Source: an uncultured Lachnospiraceae bacterium
Lineage (GTDB): Bacteria; Bacillota; Clostridia; Lachnospirales; Lachnospiraceae
NCBI GenBank assembly: GCA_946620235.1
Contig: CAMONC010000002.1
Span: forward strand, 1 to 60,340
Reading direction: 5' to 3'
DNA length: 60,340 bases
The position numbers were made by a program, and so were the translations under genes. Numbering within the stretch: position 1 is the stretch's first letter; each line of letters opens with the position of its first letter. This document shows positions 29,940 through 39,707 of this stretch, piece by piece. The notes under the pieces were generated by a model. That model was given only the letters and a program-made list of their open reading frames with translations. It ran no database searches and was not told where the DNA came from.

Positions 29940-30872
29940 TTAATTCTCCGCGGAGCTCAGTATATCACCGACTTTTACCTCTCCGTCATAATCATATCTG
30001 TTGATAAGGAGCGATCCGTCCACGGTCCTTACCACGAGTCTGCCGTCAAATATATCTGCGACCTCACCGGGAGCATATCCCGAGAAATCGATCATCTCAT
30101 CAAAAGGCTGGGCACTCCATATCGTTATCTTCGCACCGTCTATATATGCGTAAGCCCCGGGGAAAGGAGCCGCCACACCTCTGATCAGATTGTATATATC
30201 ACGTGTACGTCCGTGAAAATCCACGAGTCCGTCGGCTGCCGTACGCTTCGTATACCACGAATCGAAATCCCTGGATTCGGTATTGATATTCACCTGTCCC
30301 GATCTGTATGCTTCCAGCAGTCTTCTGATCAGTCTCTTGGAAACGATCATATTCTTGTACTGAGCGGTACGGATGTCGTCACACGGACCGATCTGGAAAC
30401 TCTCGGTGGCAAATATATTGGGCGAGTCAGCTTTCTCATCATATCGGAAAAGATTCAGATTGAATCTCGTATCACCGAGGATGATGGACCAGTTCAATGG
30501 CGATCGTCCTCTGCCGAAAGGAAGATAACCCGCATTACCATGGAAACCGTATACTCCGAACTTAAACCTGTCCAGAACCGAAGCGGGCACGAGACGCTGC
30601 CATCCCATGGATATACCTATATCAAAAGTATTCGCTTCCATAAAGCTCTGAGTCTTCTCATCGGCGAGTCCGTAGCTGTCAGCCTCATGTACGGGTATCC
30701 CGTATTTATCAGTCAGGAAGCTTAAACCCTTATAACCCGATACCTGATTTTTCTTCGTGACCTCAGGTGATATGGTTATGACCAGATCCACCGGACATAT
30801 CTCATTCTGTATAAATTCGATAATATTCTCGGATGTGTCTTTTACGCCGAAAACAACAACTCTGTAATGCAT
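29940..30872 (-). CDS. Formyltransferase family protein (Fmt-like sugar-amine formyltransferase candidate)
   Basis: YGFHGNAGYLPFGRGRSPLNW; C-terminal RGVAAPFPGAYAYIDG typical of the Fmt C-domain. Confidence 0.82.
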   Translation of the reverse strand: MHYRVVVFGVKDTSENIIEFIQNEICPVDLVITISPEVTKKNQVSGYKGLSFLTDKYGIPVHEADSYGLADEKTQSFMEANTFDIGISMGWQRLVPASVLDRFKFGVYGFHGNAGYLPFGRGRSPLNWSIILGDTRFNLNLFRYDEKADSPNIFATESFQIGPCDDIRTAQYKNMIVSKRLIRRLLEAYRSGQVNINTESRDFDSWYTKRTAADGLVDFHGRTRDIYNLIRGVAAPFPGAYAYIDGAKITIWSAQPFDEMIDFSGYAPGEVADIFDGRLVVRTVDGSLLINRYDYDGEVKVGDILSSAEN

Positions 30873-30915
30873 TCGTCACCCCTTGTCATTCTTCACTGTA
30901 TGCATCCAAAACAGC

Positions 30916-31890
30916 TTAGAGATTCTCCTTATACCAGTCTATGGCAAGTGCTATACCGGCCGCAAAATCATATTCGGGATCATATCCGAGTTTTTCACGG
31001 GCCTTACTGATATCGGCATTCGAATCACGGATGTCTCCTTTTCTCGGAGGACCGAAGACAGGCTCTCTCTCTATCTCCAGAGCCTTGCTGAGATCGTAAT
31101 ATATATCCAGCAGGTACTCTCTGCCGCCGGCCCCTATATTGTATGCTTCTCCGGCCGCATCCGGTCCTGCCAGACATGCACGCAGATTTCCCTCAATGAC
31201 ATTATCGATGTAAGTGAAGTCTCTGGACTGTCTGCCGTCTCCGTTGATGGTCGGTGTTTCTCCGGCCATAAGCTGTCTTAAGAACTTCGGGATCACTGCG
31301 GCATACATACCGTCGGGATTCTGTCTGCGTCCGAACACATTGAAATATCGCAGTCCGTATGTATCCAGGCCGTACAGTTCGTGATACAGTCTGCCGTATT
31401 CCTCATCGGTTTTCTTGGTTAGGGCATACGGGCTGAGCACACGTCCTTCGTGGCCTTCCCTCTTGGGAAGCTCGGTAGAATCTCCGTATACCGAAGAACT
31501 CGATGCATACACGAACTTGCTCACGTCATTCTGTCTGGATGCTTCCATCATATTGATCGTACCGCGGATATTGATCTCCTCGTACAGAAGAGGCATCTCT
31601 ATGGATCTGGGTACCGACCCCCATGCCGCCTGATTGAGGACATAATCCACACCTTCGGTCATCTTGAGGCATGTATCCAAATCTCTGATATCTCCTTCGG
31701 TAAAGGAGAAATTCTCACGTCCCATGATACCCGACAGATTCTCGATCCTTCCGGTGGAAAGATTATCCAGGCATCTGACCCTGTATCCCATATCGACCAG
31801 TGCTTCGCAGATGTTGGATCCGATGAATCCGGCACCTCCCGTTACGAGAAAGACCGAATCGGGATCGAATTTAAGTCCCTTATAACTCAC
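30916..31890 (-). CDS. NAD-dependent nucleotide-sugar 4-epimerase (WbpP/TviC-like)
   Basis: TGGAGFIGSNICEAL, LNQAAWGSVPRSIE, SSSVYGD, YALTKKTDE. Confidence 0.9.
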   Translation of the reverse strand: MSYKGLKFDPDSVFLVTGGAGFIGSNICEALVDMGYRVRCLDNLSTGRIENLSGIMGRENFSFTEGDIRDLDTCLKMTEGVDYVLNQAAWGSVPRSIEMPLLYEEINIRGTINMMEASRQNDVSKFVYASSSSVYGDSTELPKREGHEGRVLSPYALTKKTDEEYGRLYHELYGLDTYGLRYFNVFGRRQNPDGMYAAVIPKFLRQLMAGETPTINGDGRQSRDFTYIDNVIEGNLRACLAGPDAAGEAYNIGAGGREYLLDIYYDLSKALEIEREPVFGPPRKGDIRDSNADISKAREKLGYDPEYDFAAGIALAIDWYKENL

Positions 31891-31892
31891 TT

Positions 31893-33209
31893 TTACAGCC
31901 TCCAGTATAAGTATTCGCCGTCTGCATACTCAGTCCTGTCAAACATGCCCTTCAGGTCAGCCAGGACCTTGACCTTGTTAGCCTTATTAAACATAGCCGA
32001 GATCTTTGCGCGGTCATATGTTTTGAACGCTTCATGAGATACGGCAAATATAACGGCATCCATGTCATGGATCGAAGAAATATCGGCAAACTCTATACCA
32101 TACAGCCTCTTTGCTTCATCGGCGTCGGCTTCGGGATCCACCACGATGGGGTCGATGCCGTATTCCTTCAGTTCATTATATATATCTATAACCTTTGTAT
32201 TTCGTGTGTCGGGACAGTTCTCCTTAAACGTGAAGCCCATGATGACCACGCGGGCATCCTTGACGGCAAGCCCGGACTTGATCAGATTCTTGACCACACT
32301 CTCTGCTACGTATTTACCCATATCATCGTTGATGCGGCGCCCCGACAGGATGATCTGGCTGTGATATCCCAGCTGCTCAGCCTTATAAGTCAGATAATAT
32401 GGATCCACGCCTATGCAGTGTCCGCCTACCAGACCGGGCATGAACTTCAGGAAGTTCCATTTCGTGCCTGCTGCCTCGAGCACCTCCTTGGTATCTATGC
32501 CCATCTTATGGAAAATGATCGAGAGCTCGTTCATAAAAGCGATATTGATATCACGCTGGCTGTTCTCTATAACCTTCGCTGCTTCGGCGACCTTGATGGA
32601 CTGTGCTCTGTACACTCCCGCTTCAACTACCAGCTCATACACCTTTGCAATGGTATCGAGTGTCTCCGCATCCATACCGGACACGATCTTGGTGATGGTT
32701 TCCAGCCTGTGAACCTTATCACCGGGATTGATACGCTCGGGCGAATATCCTATCTTGAAATCCACTCCGCATTTAAGGCCGGATTCTTTCTCAATGATCG
32801 GAACACAGACATCCTCGGTAACTCCGGGATATACGGTCGACTCGAATACCACGACGGAGCCCGGAGTCAGATTCTGTCCGAGTATGCGGCTTGCCCCCTC
32901 TACAGGTGCCAGATCCGGTGTATGATCGTCATTTACCGGCGTGGGAACCGCCACGATCAGGAACTTTGCTTCCTTAAGCCTGGCGGGATCCGCCGTAAAG
33001 TCCACCCTGGTCTCTTTGATCGCGTCGTTACCGACCTCTCCGGTGGGATCGATGCCCTTTTTGTACAGATCGATCTTAGCTGCATTTAAGTCGAAGCCTA
33101 TGACATCGATCTTTTTTGCAAAAGCTACCGCAATGGGCATACCCACATATCCCAGGCCCACCAGGGCAAGCTTCTCTTTCTTTTCAATTAACTGCTCATA
33201 AAGTCCCAT
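31893..33209 (-). CDS. Nucleotide sugar dehydrogenase (TviB/WbpO/WbpA-like)
   Basis: Start set at MGLYEQL; LVGLGYVGMPIAVAFAKK, FESTVYPGVTEDVC, VGGHCIGVDPYYL. Confidence 0.94.
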   Translation of the reverse strand: MGLYEQLIEKKEKLALVGLGYVGMPIAVAFAKKIDVIGFDLNAAKIDLYKKGIDPTGEVGNDAIKETRVDFTADPARLKEAKFLIVAVPTPVNDDHTPDLAPVEGASRILGQNLTPGSVVVFESTVYPGVTEDVCVPIIEKESGLKCGVDFKIGYSPERINPGDKVHRLETITKIVSGMDAETLDTIAKVYELVVEAGVYRAQSIKVAEAAKVIENSQRDINIAFMNELSIIFHKMGIDTKEVLEAAGTKWNFLKFMPGLVGGHCIGVDPYYLTYKAEQLGYHSQIILSGRRINDDMGKYVAESVVKNLIKSGLAVKDARVVIMGFTFKENCPDTRNTKVIDIYNELKEYGIDPIVVDPEADADEAKRLYGIEFADISSIHDMDAVIFAVSHEAFKTYDRAKISAMFNKANKVKVLADLKGMFDRTEYADGEYLYWRL

Positions 33210-33239
33210 ATTATCTCTCCGTTTCTCTGTCACAATACG

Positions 33240-34376
33240 TTATATGATCTGCATAGCTTTGCATATCGCTGCATTGACCTTATTTACATCAAATCTATCT
33301 TCAACCATTTGACGCCCCTTACGGCCCATGGTTTCGATCACATCGGGATTCTCTACGAAATACTTCATCTTCTCATATATTGAATCCACATCCTTAACAG
33401 GAACCAAAAATCCGTTTTCTCCGTCGATCACGGTCTCTCTGCATCCGGGAGCATCCGTGGTGATCACCGCACGTCCGCAGGCCATCGCCTCCAGATTGGT
33501 CTTCGGTGTACCCTCTCTGTATGCCGGAAGGATATATACGCTTGCCTGCCCTATATACGGTCTGACATCTTCCTGTTCTCCGAAGTATTCGATCACACCA
33601 TCACGGATATAAGGCTCCAGATCTTCGGGCTTAAGTGCCGATGGGTTAGTATCGTACGGGCCTACCAGCAGGCATCTGACATCCGGATATTCGGTTTTGA
33701 TCCGTCTGCATGCCTCAAGATATTCATATATACCTTTTACGGCGATCAGTCTGCATATGCACAGAAAAGCAGGTGTTCCGGGCAGCGGCATCACCGTGAA
33801 CTTCTCCGTATTCACACCGGATCCGTTGATCATTGCGATCTTCTGATCTTTTATTATTCCGTTTTCACGGAATATCCTCTCGTCATCCCTGTTCTGGAAA
33901 AACACAAGCGGACACTTTTTCATTCCACTACGGTACAGAGCGGTCATGACCACCCGTATCAGGCGGGACTTGATGTCATTATTGATAAATACGGCACCCA
34001 TCCCGGCTATCAGCGGATAGCAATCGGTGATCCCCACCCTGCGTGCGGCCATAGAGCCGTAGATCACGGTTTTGGCCTGATAGGTAAATATCTTATCGGG
34101 TCTGATCCTTTTAAGCTTTTCCGTGATCGAATCCATGGTCTTCTTATCCTGCAGGGGATTTAAGCCGTTCCGTCGAACATCGATCTGCTCGTATGTGATA
34201 CCCTTCTCGCGGAATGTATCGGCCCATTTGGATTCATCTTCATTTCCGAGTGCATATACGCTGTATCCTCTGCGTATAAACTCCAACATCATATCCATCC
34301 TGAACCAGAACAGCGATGGGGTATGACTGGACATGACCACTATTGTTTTATTACCGGTTACCGGTTCCACCTTCAA
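33240..34376 (-). CDS. Glycosyltransferase family 4 (WbpL-partner/PglA-like)
   Basis: VVMSSHTPSLFWFR, AYREGTPKTNLEAMACGRAVITTDAPGCRE; listed start is TTG, could be shorter. Confidence 0.9.
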   Translation of the reverse strand: MKVEPVTGNKTIVVMSSHTPSLFWFRMDMMLEFIRRGYSVYALGNEDESKWADTFREKGITYEQIDVRRNGLNPLQDKKTMDSITEKLKRIRPDKIFTYQAKTVIYGSMAARRVGITDCYPLIAGMGAVFINNDIKSRLIRVVMTALYRSGMKKCPLVFFQNRDDERIFRENGIIKDQKIAMINGSGVNTEKFTVMPLPGTPAFLCICRLIAVKGIYEYLEACRRIKTEYPDVRCLLVGPYDTNPSALKPEDLEPYIRDGVIEYFGEQEDVRPYIGQASVYILPAYREGTPKTNLEAMACGRAVITTDAPGCRETVIDGENGFLVPVKDVDSIYEKMKYFVENPDVIETMGRKGRQMVEDRFDVNKVNAAICKAMQII

Positions 34377-35076
34377 CCACTCCTTCGCTTCTCGCTACCG
34401 AGAAGATCGTACCGATGAAACATCTGACATCAAACGGAAAGCTCAGCCTGCTTACATATTCTCCGTCCAGACGTGCCTTATCGGGGATCTCAAGCTCATC
34501 CCTTCCATTGATCTGTGCCCATCCGGTAAGTCCGGGCTTCACATCATTTGCTCCGTATTTATCACGTTCAGCGACCAGCACGTCCTGATTCCACAGTGCC
34601 GGCCTGGGGCCTATCACTGACATTTTGCCGATGAAGATGTCCCATATCTGAGGCAGTTCGTCAATGCTGTGGAGTCTCATAAATCTGCCCACACGCGTGA
34701 TGTACTGCTCGGGATTATCCAACATATGCGTAGGAACTTCGTGCGGCGTACACATTTTCATCGACCTGAACTTGTGCAGCTTAAAATATGTCTTGTTCCT
34801 GCCTATCCTTTTCTGTGAGAAAATAACCGGGCCGGGATCATCTATCTTGATAGCGATCACAAATCCCAGAAACACCGGAGACAAAATGATCAGTCCCAAT
34901 CCGGCCAGGATAATATCCAGCAAACGCTTAATACATCTCTCATAGAACCCCGGGGTATAGTCAGAATCGCCTATTGCTTCCAGGTGTCCGCACAACCCGT
35001 CTGCATTTACCGGGTCTTCACTGTTCTCAACGAACACAACCCTTTTACCTGTCATGGGATTATCACAGGGATTCAT
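34351..35076 (-). CDS. Priming sugar-phosphate transferase (PglC-like)
   Basis: KRLLDIILAGLGLIILSPV, FKLHKFRSM, LHSIDELPQIWDIFIGKMSVIGPRPAL. Confidence 0.93.
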   Translation of the reverse strand: MNPCDNPMTGKRVVFVENSEDPVNADGLCGHLEAIGDSDYTPGFYERCIKRLLDIILAGLGLIILSPVFLGFVIAIKIDDPGPVIFSQKRIGRNKTYFKLHKFRSMKMCTPHEVPTHMLDNPEQYITRVGRFMRLHSIDELPQIWDIFIGKMSVIGPRPALWNQDVLVAERDKYGANDVKPGLTGWAQINGRDELEIPDKARLDGEYVSRLSFPFDVRCFIGTIFSVARSEGVVEGGTGNR

Positions 35077-35079
35077 ATA

Positions 35080-36936
35080 TCAACTCCTGTACGTATAGGT
35101 AGGTACTATAGCCTTGACCAGAGGTCTGATATCCTGGTCTTCAACCTCACTCGATTCCCTCAGTTCCTTAAGTTTCTCAAAGAAAGTCTCCTCGTTGATC
35201 TCCAGCGGCTTGCCTATATGGATCATCGAGTTCGCGGTCTCCTGCATGCCCTCTTCGTCCATCAGCATCTCCTCGTAGAGTTTCTCCCCCGGCCGCAATC
35301 CGGTGAACTTGATCTGGATCTCGTCATAAGGTTTATATCCCGAGAGTCTTATCAGATTCTCGGCCAGCTCCAGGATCTTAACCGGCTCGCCCATATCGAG
35401 CACGAATATCTCCCCGCCGCGTGCATATGCACCTGCCTGAAGCACAAGCGATACAGCCTCGGGTATGGTCATGAAGTATCTGATGATATCGGGATGGGTC
35501 ACAGTGACCGGCCCGCCCTCAGCTATCTGTTTACGGAAAAGCGGGATGACCGAACCGTTGGAACCCAGCACATTGCCGAAGCGTACAGCCACAAACTCCG
35601 TGTCATATTTGGTATTGAAAGTCTGTATGATCATCTCACAGATACGCTTGGAAGCTCCCATGATATTGGTGGGATTCACAGCCTTGTCCGTGCTGATCAG
35701 TACGAATCTGCGTGCTCCGCTCATAGCAGCCGCCTGAGCCACGTTGAACGTGCCGAATACGTTATTTTTGATCGCTTCTCCCGGGCTGTCCTCCATCAAC
35801 GGTACGTGCTTATGTGCTGCCGCATGATAAACGATCGAAGGATGATACTTATCGAATATCCAGTTCATTCGGTTCGCGTTTCGTATGCTCGCTATGAGCA
35901 CGACCAGATCGAGCTCCGGATGATTGAGCATCAGCTCCTGCTGGATCTCATATACGCTGTTTTCATATATGTCCACCATGACCAGACGGGCCGGCTTGTG
36001 GGTAGCTATCTGTCTGCACAATTCGGAGCCTATGGATCCGCCTGCTCCGGTGACAAGTACGACCTGATTCTGGACATAACCCAATATGGAATCAAGATCT
36101 ATATCCACAGGGTCTCTTCCCAGCAGATCCTCGATCTCTATGTCACGAAGCTTGGAAACCGATACATCCCCGTTCACTATCTGGTACATGCCGGGAAGGG
36201 ACTGTATCTTACACTCGGTTTCCTTGCATATCTCAAGTATTTCTCTCAGCTGACTCCTGGAAATGGAGGGAACCGCTACGATGATCTCGTCGATATCATA
36301 TGTATCGGCGCACTCCAGTATCTTGTCACGACCTCCTACGACACGGATGCCCTGGATGTACTTTCCCCATTTTCCCTTGTCATCATCTATGATGCACTTG
36401 ATCTTCATCGTGGAGAAATTGGAGTTGATGATCTCCTTGATGATCACATTTGCGGCCTCACCGGCACCGACCACCATTACGGCTATATCGTTCTTCCTGT
36501 TATTCTTCCTGTGCTTCAGATTACGCAGGAAACGATATGAAAATCGACTGACGAACAAAAACGCTATCAGCACGAATACATACAGGAAATAATAGCTTTT
36601 CGGAACAGCCTGACTGCCCACCCTGAAGAACTGAAGGCCGATCAGATTGACTACACCCGAGAGAAAACAGGATATCACTATGGACTGCAGCTCGGCCTCT
36701 CCGGCATAAGCCCACAGCGAGCTGTAGAGTCTGAATATATAGAACAGGAAAAGCGTGACCAGAACATTGATCGGAAGAAAACGCTCTATAGGTGTTCGGA
36801 ACTGGTCCGGAATCACGCCGTAACTGAACTCAAACCTGATCAGGAGCGCCAGTGCCGAAGATGCAACAATGCTGATGATATCGTATATCACCAGCGCTGT
36901 CCGTCTGTATAATATCTTGAAATTAAAGGGTTTCAT
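35080..36936 (-). CDS. Membrane nucleoside-diphosphate-sugar 4,6-dehydratase/epimerase (PglF/WbpM/CapD-like)
   Basis: 4 N-terminal TMs; VLVTGAGGSIGSELCRQI; STDKAVNPTNIMGASKR. Confidence 0.94.
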   Translation of the reverse strand: MKPFNFKILYRRTALVIYDIISIVASSALALLIRFEFSYGVIPDQFRTPIERFLPINVLVTLFLFYIFRLYSSLWAYAGEAELQSIVISCFLSGVVNLIGLQFFRVGSQAVPKSYYFLYVFVLIAFLFVSRFSYRFLRNLKHRKNNRKNDIAVMVVGAGEAANVIIKEIINSNFSTMKIKCIIDDDKGKWGKYIQGIRVVGGRDKILECADTYDIDEIIVAVPSISRSQLREILEICKETECKIQSLPGMYQIVNGDVSVSKLRDIEIEDLLGRDPVDIDLDSILGYVQNQVVLVTGAGGSIGSELCRQIATHKPARLVMVDIYENSVYEIQQELMLNHPELDLVVLIASIRNANRMNWIFDKYHPSIVYHAAAHKHVPLMEDSPGEAIKNNVFGTFNVAQAAAMSGARRFVLISTDKAVNPTNIMGASKRICEMIIQTFNTKYDTEFVAVRFGNVLGSNGSVIPLFRKQIAEGGPVTVTHPDIIRYFMTIPEAVSLVLQAGAYARGGEIFVLDMGEPVKILELAENLIRLSGYKPYDEIQIKFTGLRPGEKLYEEMLMDEEGMQETANSMIHIGKPLEINEETFFEKLKELRESSEVEDQDIRPLVKAIVPTYTYRS

Positions 36937-39697
36937 CAGCCTTTTGTCCGTATCTGTACAGGGCCATCGGAACTACAAGTAACAGCATGATCAATCCGAA
37001 AGGATTACATGGATGCGATATCCACTCCGTAAGCCCGCAAACTGCATAAGCAACAGACACTGCCAGTACTATGCCCGCAGAAGGATCTCTCCTTCTCAGA
37101 TGTAAAAATACCATAAGTGCCTGAACACAGGTGCAAACGCACCAAACAGTAAACATTATCCCTATAATGATACCACCGTCAAAGGCTACCTGTAAATAAT
37201 TGTTGTGGGCATGCATGGCTATCTCACCGTTCGGAAGAATAGCCCCCATTTCGTCATGTCCCTCGGGAGTCAGCTGCTCGAAATACGCCCTGAAGATCTC
37301 CATTCTGCCGTTTGATACGTCCTTGTCCCTCTCTTCTTCAAGCTTCCATACGGCAAAAACCCACTCTTCAGCCTCGGGGTCATAGATCCAGTAATCTTCA
37401 TCCCACCACTCTTCAGGTGCTTCTTCGTCATCCATCGGCCATTCGCGCGGCGGAACGAACTCCTCCCCCGGCTTGGACACAGCCCTCATCTTCTCTCCGG
37501 TAAGCATGATGCCCGGTACGGAAGACTCCGCCGTAACAGTACGGTCCTCCGGTGATACATCGTTCAGTTCTCCGCTTGCGGGGGGAGCGATTTCAGCCCA
37601 ATCTATGTATACATCCGTTCTCTTACCGTATATCGTATATCTGTCCAGGCGGATCCGGTCTTCGTCCATGCCGAACATTTTGTTGCAAAAAGCCTTCGTC
37701 AGACGACTGAAGGTAATATAGTCCTCACTTCCGAGGTTTGCACTCACCAGCACATCCTGCGGATACACTTCTATCTCCATGATCCTCGGCTCGCCGATGA
37801 GAGCGGGAAGTATTCTCTGTGCGGTAAATACCGGAGGAATAAATACCGCAGTTGAAACGATAACCAGTCCCGCCAGAGCGAGCATGGATCTGATACGCCC
37901 GAAGCGACCTTCCCTGAAAGAATAAGCGACCCACAGGACCAGGCCCATGGCCACAACCCCGATCATGGCCGTTCTGGACATTGTAAACAGCATATATACC
38001 GTCACTATTCCGACTATACACATCTCACCTATGCATTTTCTCCAGGCACGCTCACGGTTATACTTCGCAAACAGTTTGACCAGAGCCACACACATCACCA
38101 TCGCTATATATTCCGCTGTAATGGTCACGGTATGGAAAACCATCGGATATCTGACATATACGACTGACGTATATGGTCTGTGCATCAGGCAGAAGATCAC
38201 GCATCCCGCGAAATGCAACAGTATGCCGTTAAGTATATTGGTAAGCAGTTTCGCCCGATTCTCCCAGAATAAAAATCTGAAAGCATATACTCCGGCAATG
38301 ACCGTCATCAGGATGGGCCAGTACTCGAGATGCCTCCTGATGATCATTCCCGTCGCGAGTGCTATGGATATGACTGTATACGGCCAGCTGACGATCTTTA
38401 ACGGGTTACGCTTATCTCTGATGGCCGTCACCAGGCACCGGATGATATGAGCCGCCAGAATGAGCAGGACCGGCATGAGCCTGCATGTCCACATCATGGC
38501 CTCTACATGGTATTCATCTACCATATCCGGCAGGTTATGCACATAATACAGCCTCGCAGCGACTATTCCGCCGATCAGCATCACCGCATTATACCAGTTG
38601 ATCAGCTCGGCAAACGTGAATGTCACTATAACACCAAGTCCCAGAAAGAATGCCATTTTTCTCCATGCTATATCATGGAATATCTCATACAGGGAATTCA
38701 TATACTCAACACAGGCCCACATCGCCAGAGCGATGCACAGAGACTGAAGTATATCTCTCACCGCGTCTGCTGCAACTGCAGGTGCTGTGCTCTTGAGCTG
38801 TCCGCTCATACTGCCGGATACGCCGGCATCAGGATCTGTCCCATACTCGCGATTGACCGCATACAGAAGCAGTCCGGCGATGATCAGCACGCCGAGTATC
38901 ATGACCACTATATCCGATATATATATGCTGAAAAAATGCAGCGGTCCTATGTATATGATCGCTACTGCGGCAGCAGCTACGATCAGCGGATTACAGATGA
39001 TCCTGAGGATCCACTGGATCGTGCACAGGTTATTCAGAGGTGCGCATTTCTCCTTGAGTTTGTTAAGCACAAACGTCATAAGTACGGCAAAAGCCGCCAC
39101 AACAGCTATCCAAATGAGCGAATGAATCTTCCTCAAAGGCTGGGTATAGGTATAACGTGTCATCACATTATAGGCTTCCTTATTCTCGGCACCGTATTGC
39201 ATCAGACCGTTATTGGTTGCACCGGAGTTACCGGTCATCTCAAACAGAACTTCAAAATCTGTCGTGATCCCTTCCAGCGTATAGAAATAACCTTCTCCCA
39301 CTTCGGTATCCAGGTTGATGTAGACATCTGCATATCCGCCTCCGCTGCCGGCAGTATATGTCCTGTCATCCACGCGCTTCAGATCACCGGTGGAAACCGT
39401 GACCTCTCTGAGCAGCTGGGCATTAGCCTGCTTAAACACTCTCATGGTCAGCTGATCGTCATAATAGTCACCCTGTATATAGACACCTATCGATGAGATA
39501 TGATCATACTCTGCCGTAAACTGCTGCAGAACACTCATCTCTCCTCCTACCGTAACAGCGCCGGCCGCATGCTCTTTGCCCGCGGTAGTTATATCCTCAT
39601 GGAATAATCTGAGCGGGAATATGCTGACGATAATCAACGCCGCTATGAAGTATATGGCATATTTGATCGCCTGTGCGCGTGTTATGATCTTTCTCAT
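36923..39697 (-). CDS. O-antigen ligase/polymerase family membrane protein with large acidic insert
   Basis: Many TMs; FTMSRTAMIG; HAHNNYLQVAFDGG ligase-like motif near the C-terminus. Confidence 0.82.
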   Translation of the reverse strand: MRKIITRAQAIKYAIYFIAALIIVSIFPLRLFHEDITTAGKEHAAGAVTVGGEMSVLQQFTAEYDHISSIGVYIQGDYYDDQLTMRVFKQANAQLLREVTVSTGDLKRVDDRTYTAGSGGGYADVYINLDTEVGEGYFYTLEGITTDFEVLFEMTGNSGATNNGLMQYGAENKEAYNVMTRYTYTQPLRKIHSLIWIAVVAAFAVLMTFVLNKLKEKCAPLNNLCTIQWILRIICNPLIVAAAAVAIIYIGPLHFFSIYISDIVVMILGVLIIAGLLLYAVNREYGTDPDAGVSGSMSGQLKSTAPAVAADAVRDILQSLCIALAMWACVEYMNSLYEIFHDIAWRKMAFFLGLGVIVTFTFAELINWYNAVMLIGGIVAARLYYVHNLPDMVDEYHVEAMMWTCRLMPVLLILAAHIIRCLVTAIRDKRNPLKIVSWPYTVISIALATGMIIRRHLEYWPILMTVIAGVYAFRFLFWENRAKLLTNILNGILLHFAGCVIFCLMHRPYTSVVYVRYPMVFHTVTITAEYIAMVMCVALVKLFAKYNRERAWRKCIGEMCIVGIVTVYMLFTMSRTAMIGVVAMGLVLWVAYSFREGRFGRIRSMLALAGLVIVSTAVFIPPVFTAQRILPALIGEPRIMEIEVYPQDVLVSANLGSEDYITFSRLTKAFCNKMFGMDEDRIRLDRYTIYGKRTDVYIDWAEIAPPASGELNDVSPEDRTVTAESSVPGIMLTGEKMRAVSKPGEEFVPPREWPMDDEEAPEEWWDEDYWIYDPEAEEWVFAVWKLEEERDKDVSNGRMEIFRAYFEQLTPEGHDEMGAILPNGEIAMHAHNNYLQVAFDGGIIIGIMFTVWCVCTCVQALMVFLHLRRRDPSAGIVLAVSVAYAVCGLTEWISHPCNPFGLIMLLLVVPMALYRYGQKADETL

Positions 39698-39707
39698 GAT
39701 AATGTAA

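Noticed and set aside
32034-33089. 351-aa plus-strand ORF antisense to the UDP-sugar dehydrogenase
   Set aside because: Shadow ORF of a strongly conserved gene.
34984-36540. 518-aa plus-strand ORF antisense to the PglF/CapD-like gene
   Set aside because: Opposite strand carries a clearly conserved dehydratase; antisense frame has His/Tyr/Ile-rich composition and no recognisable motif or start signal.
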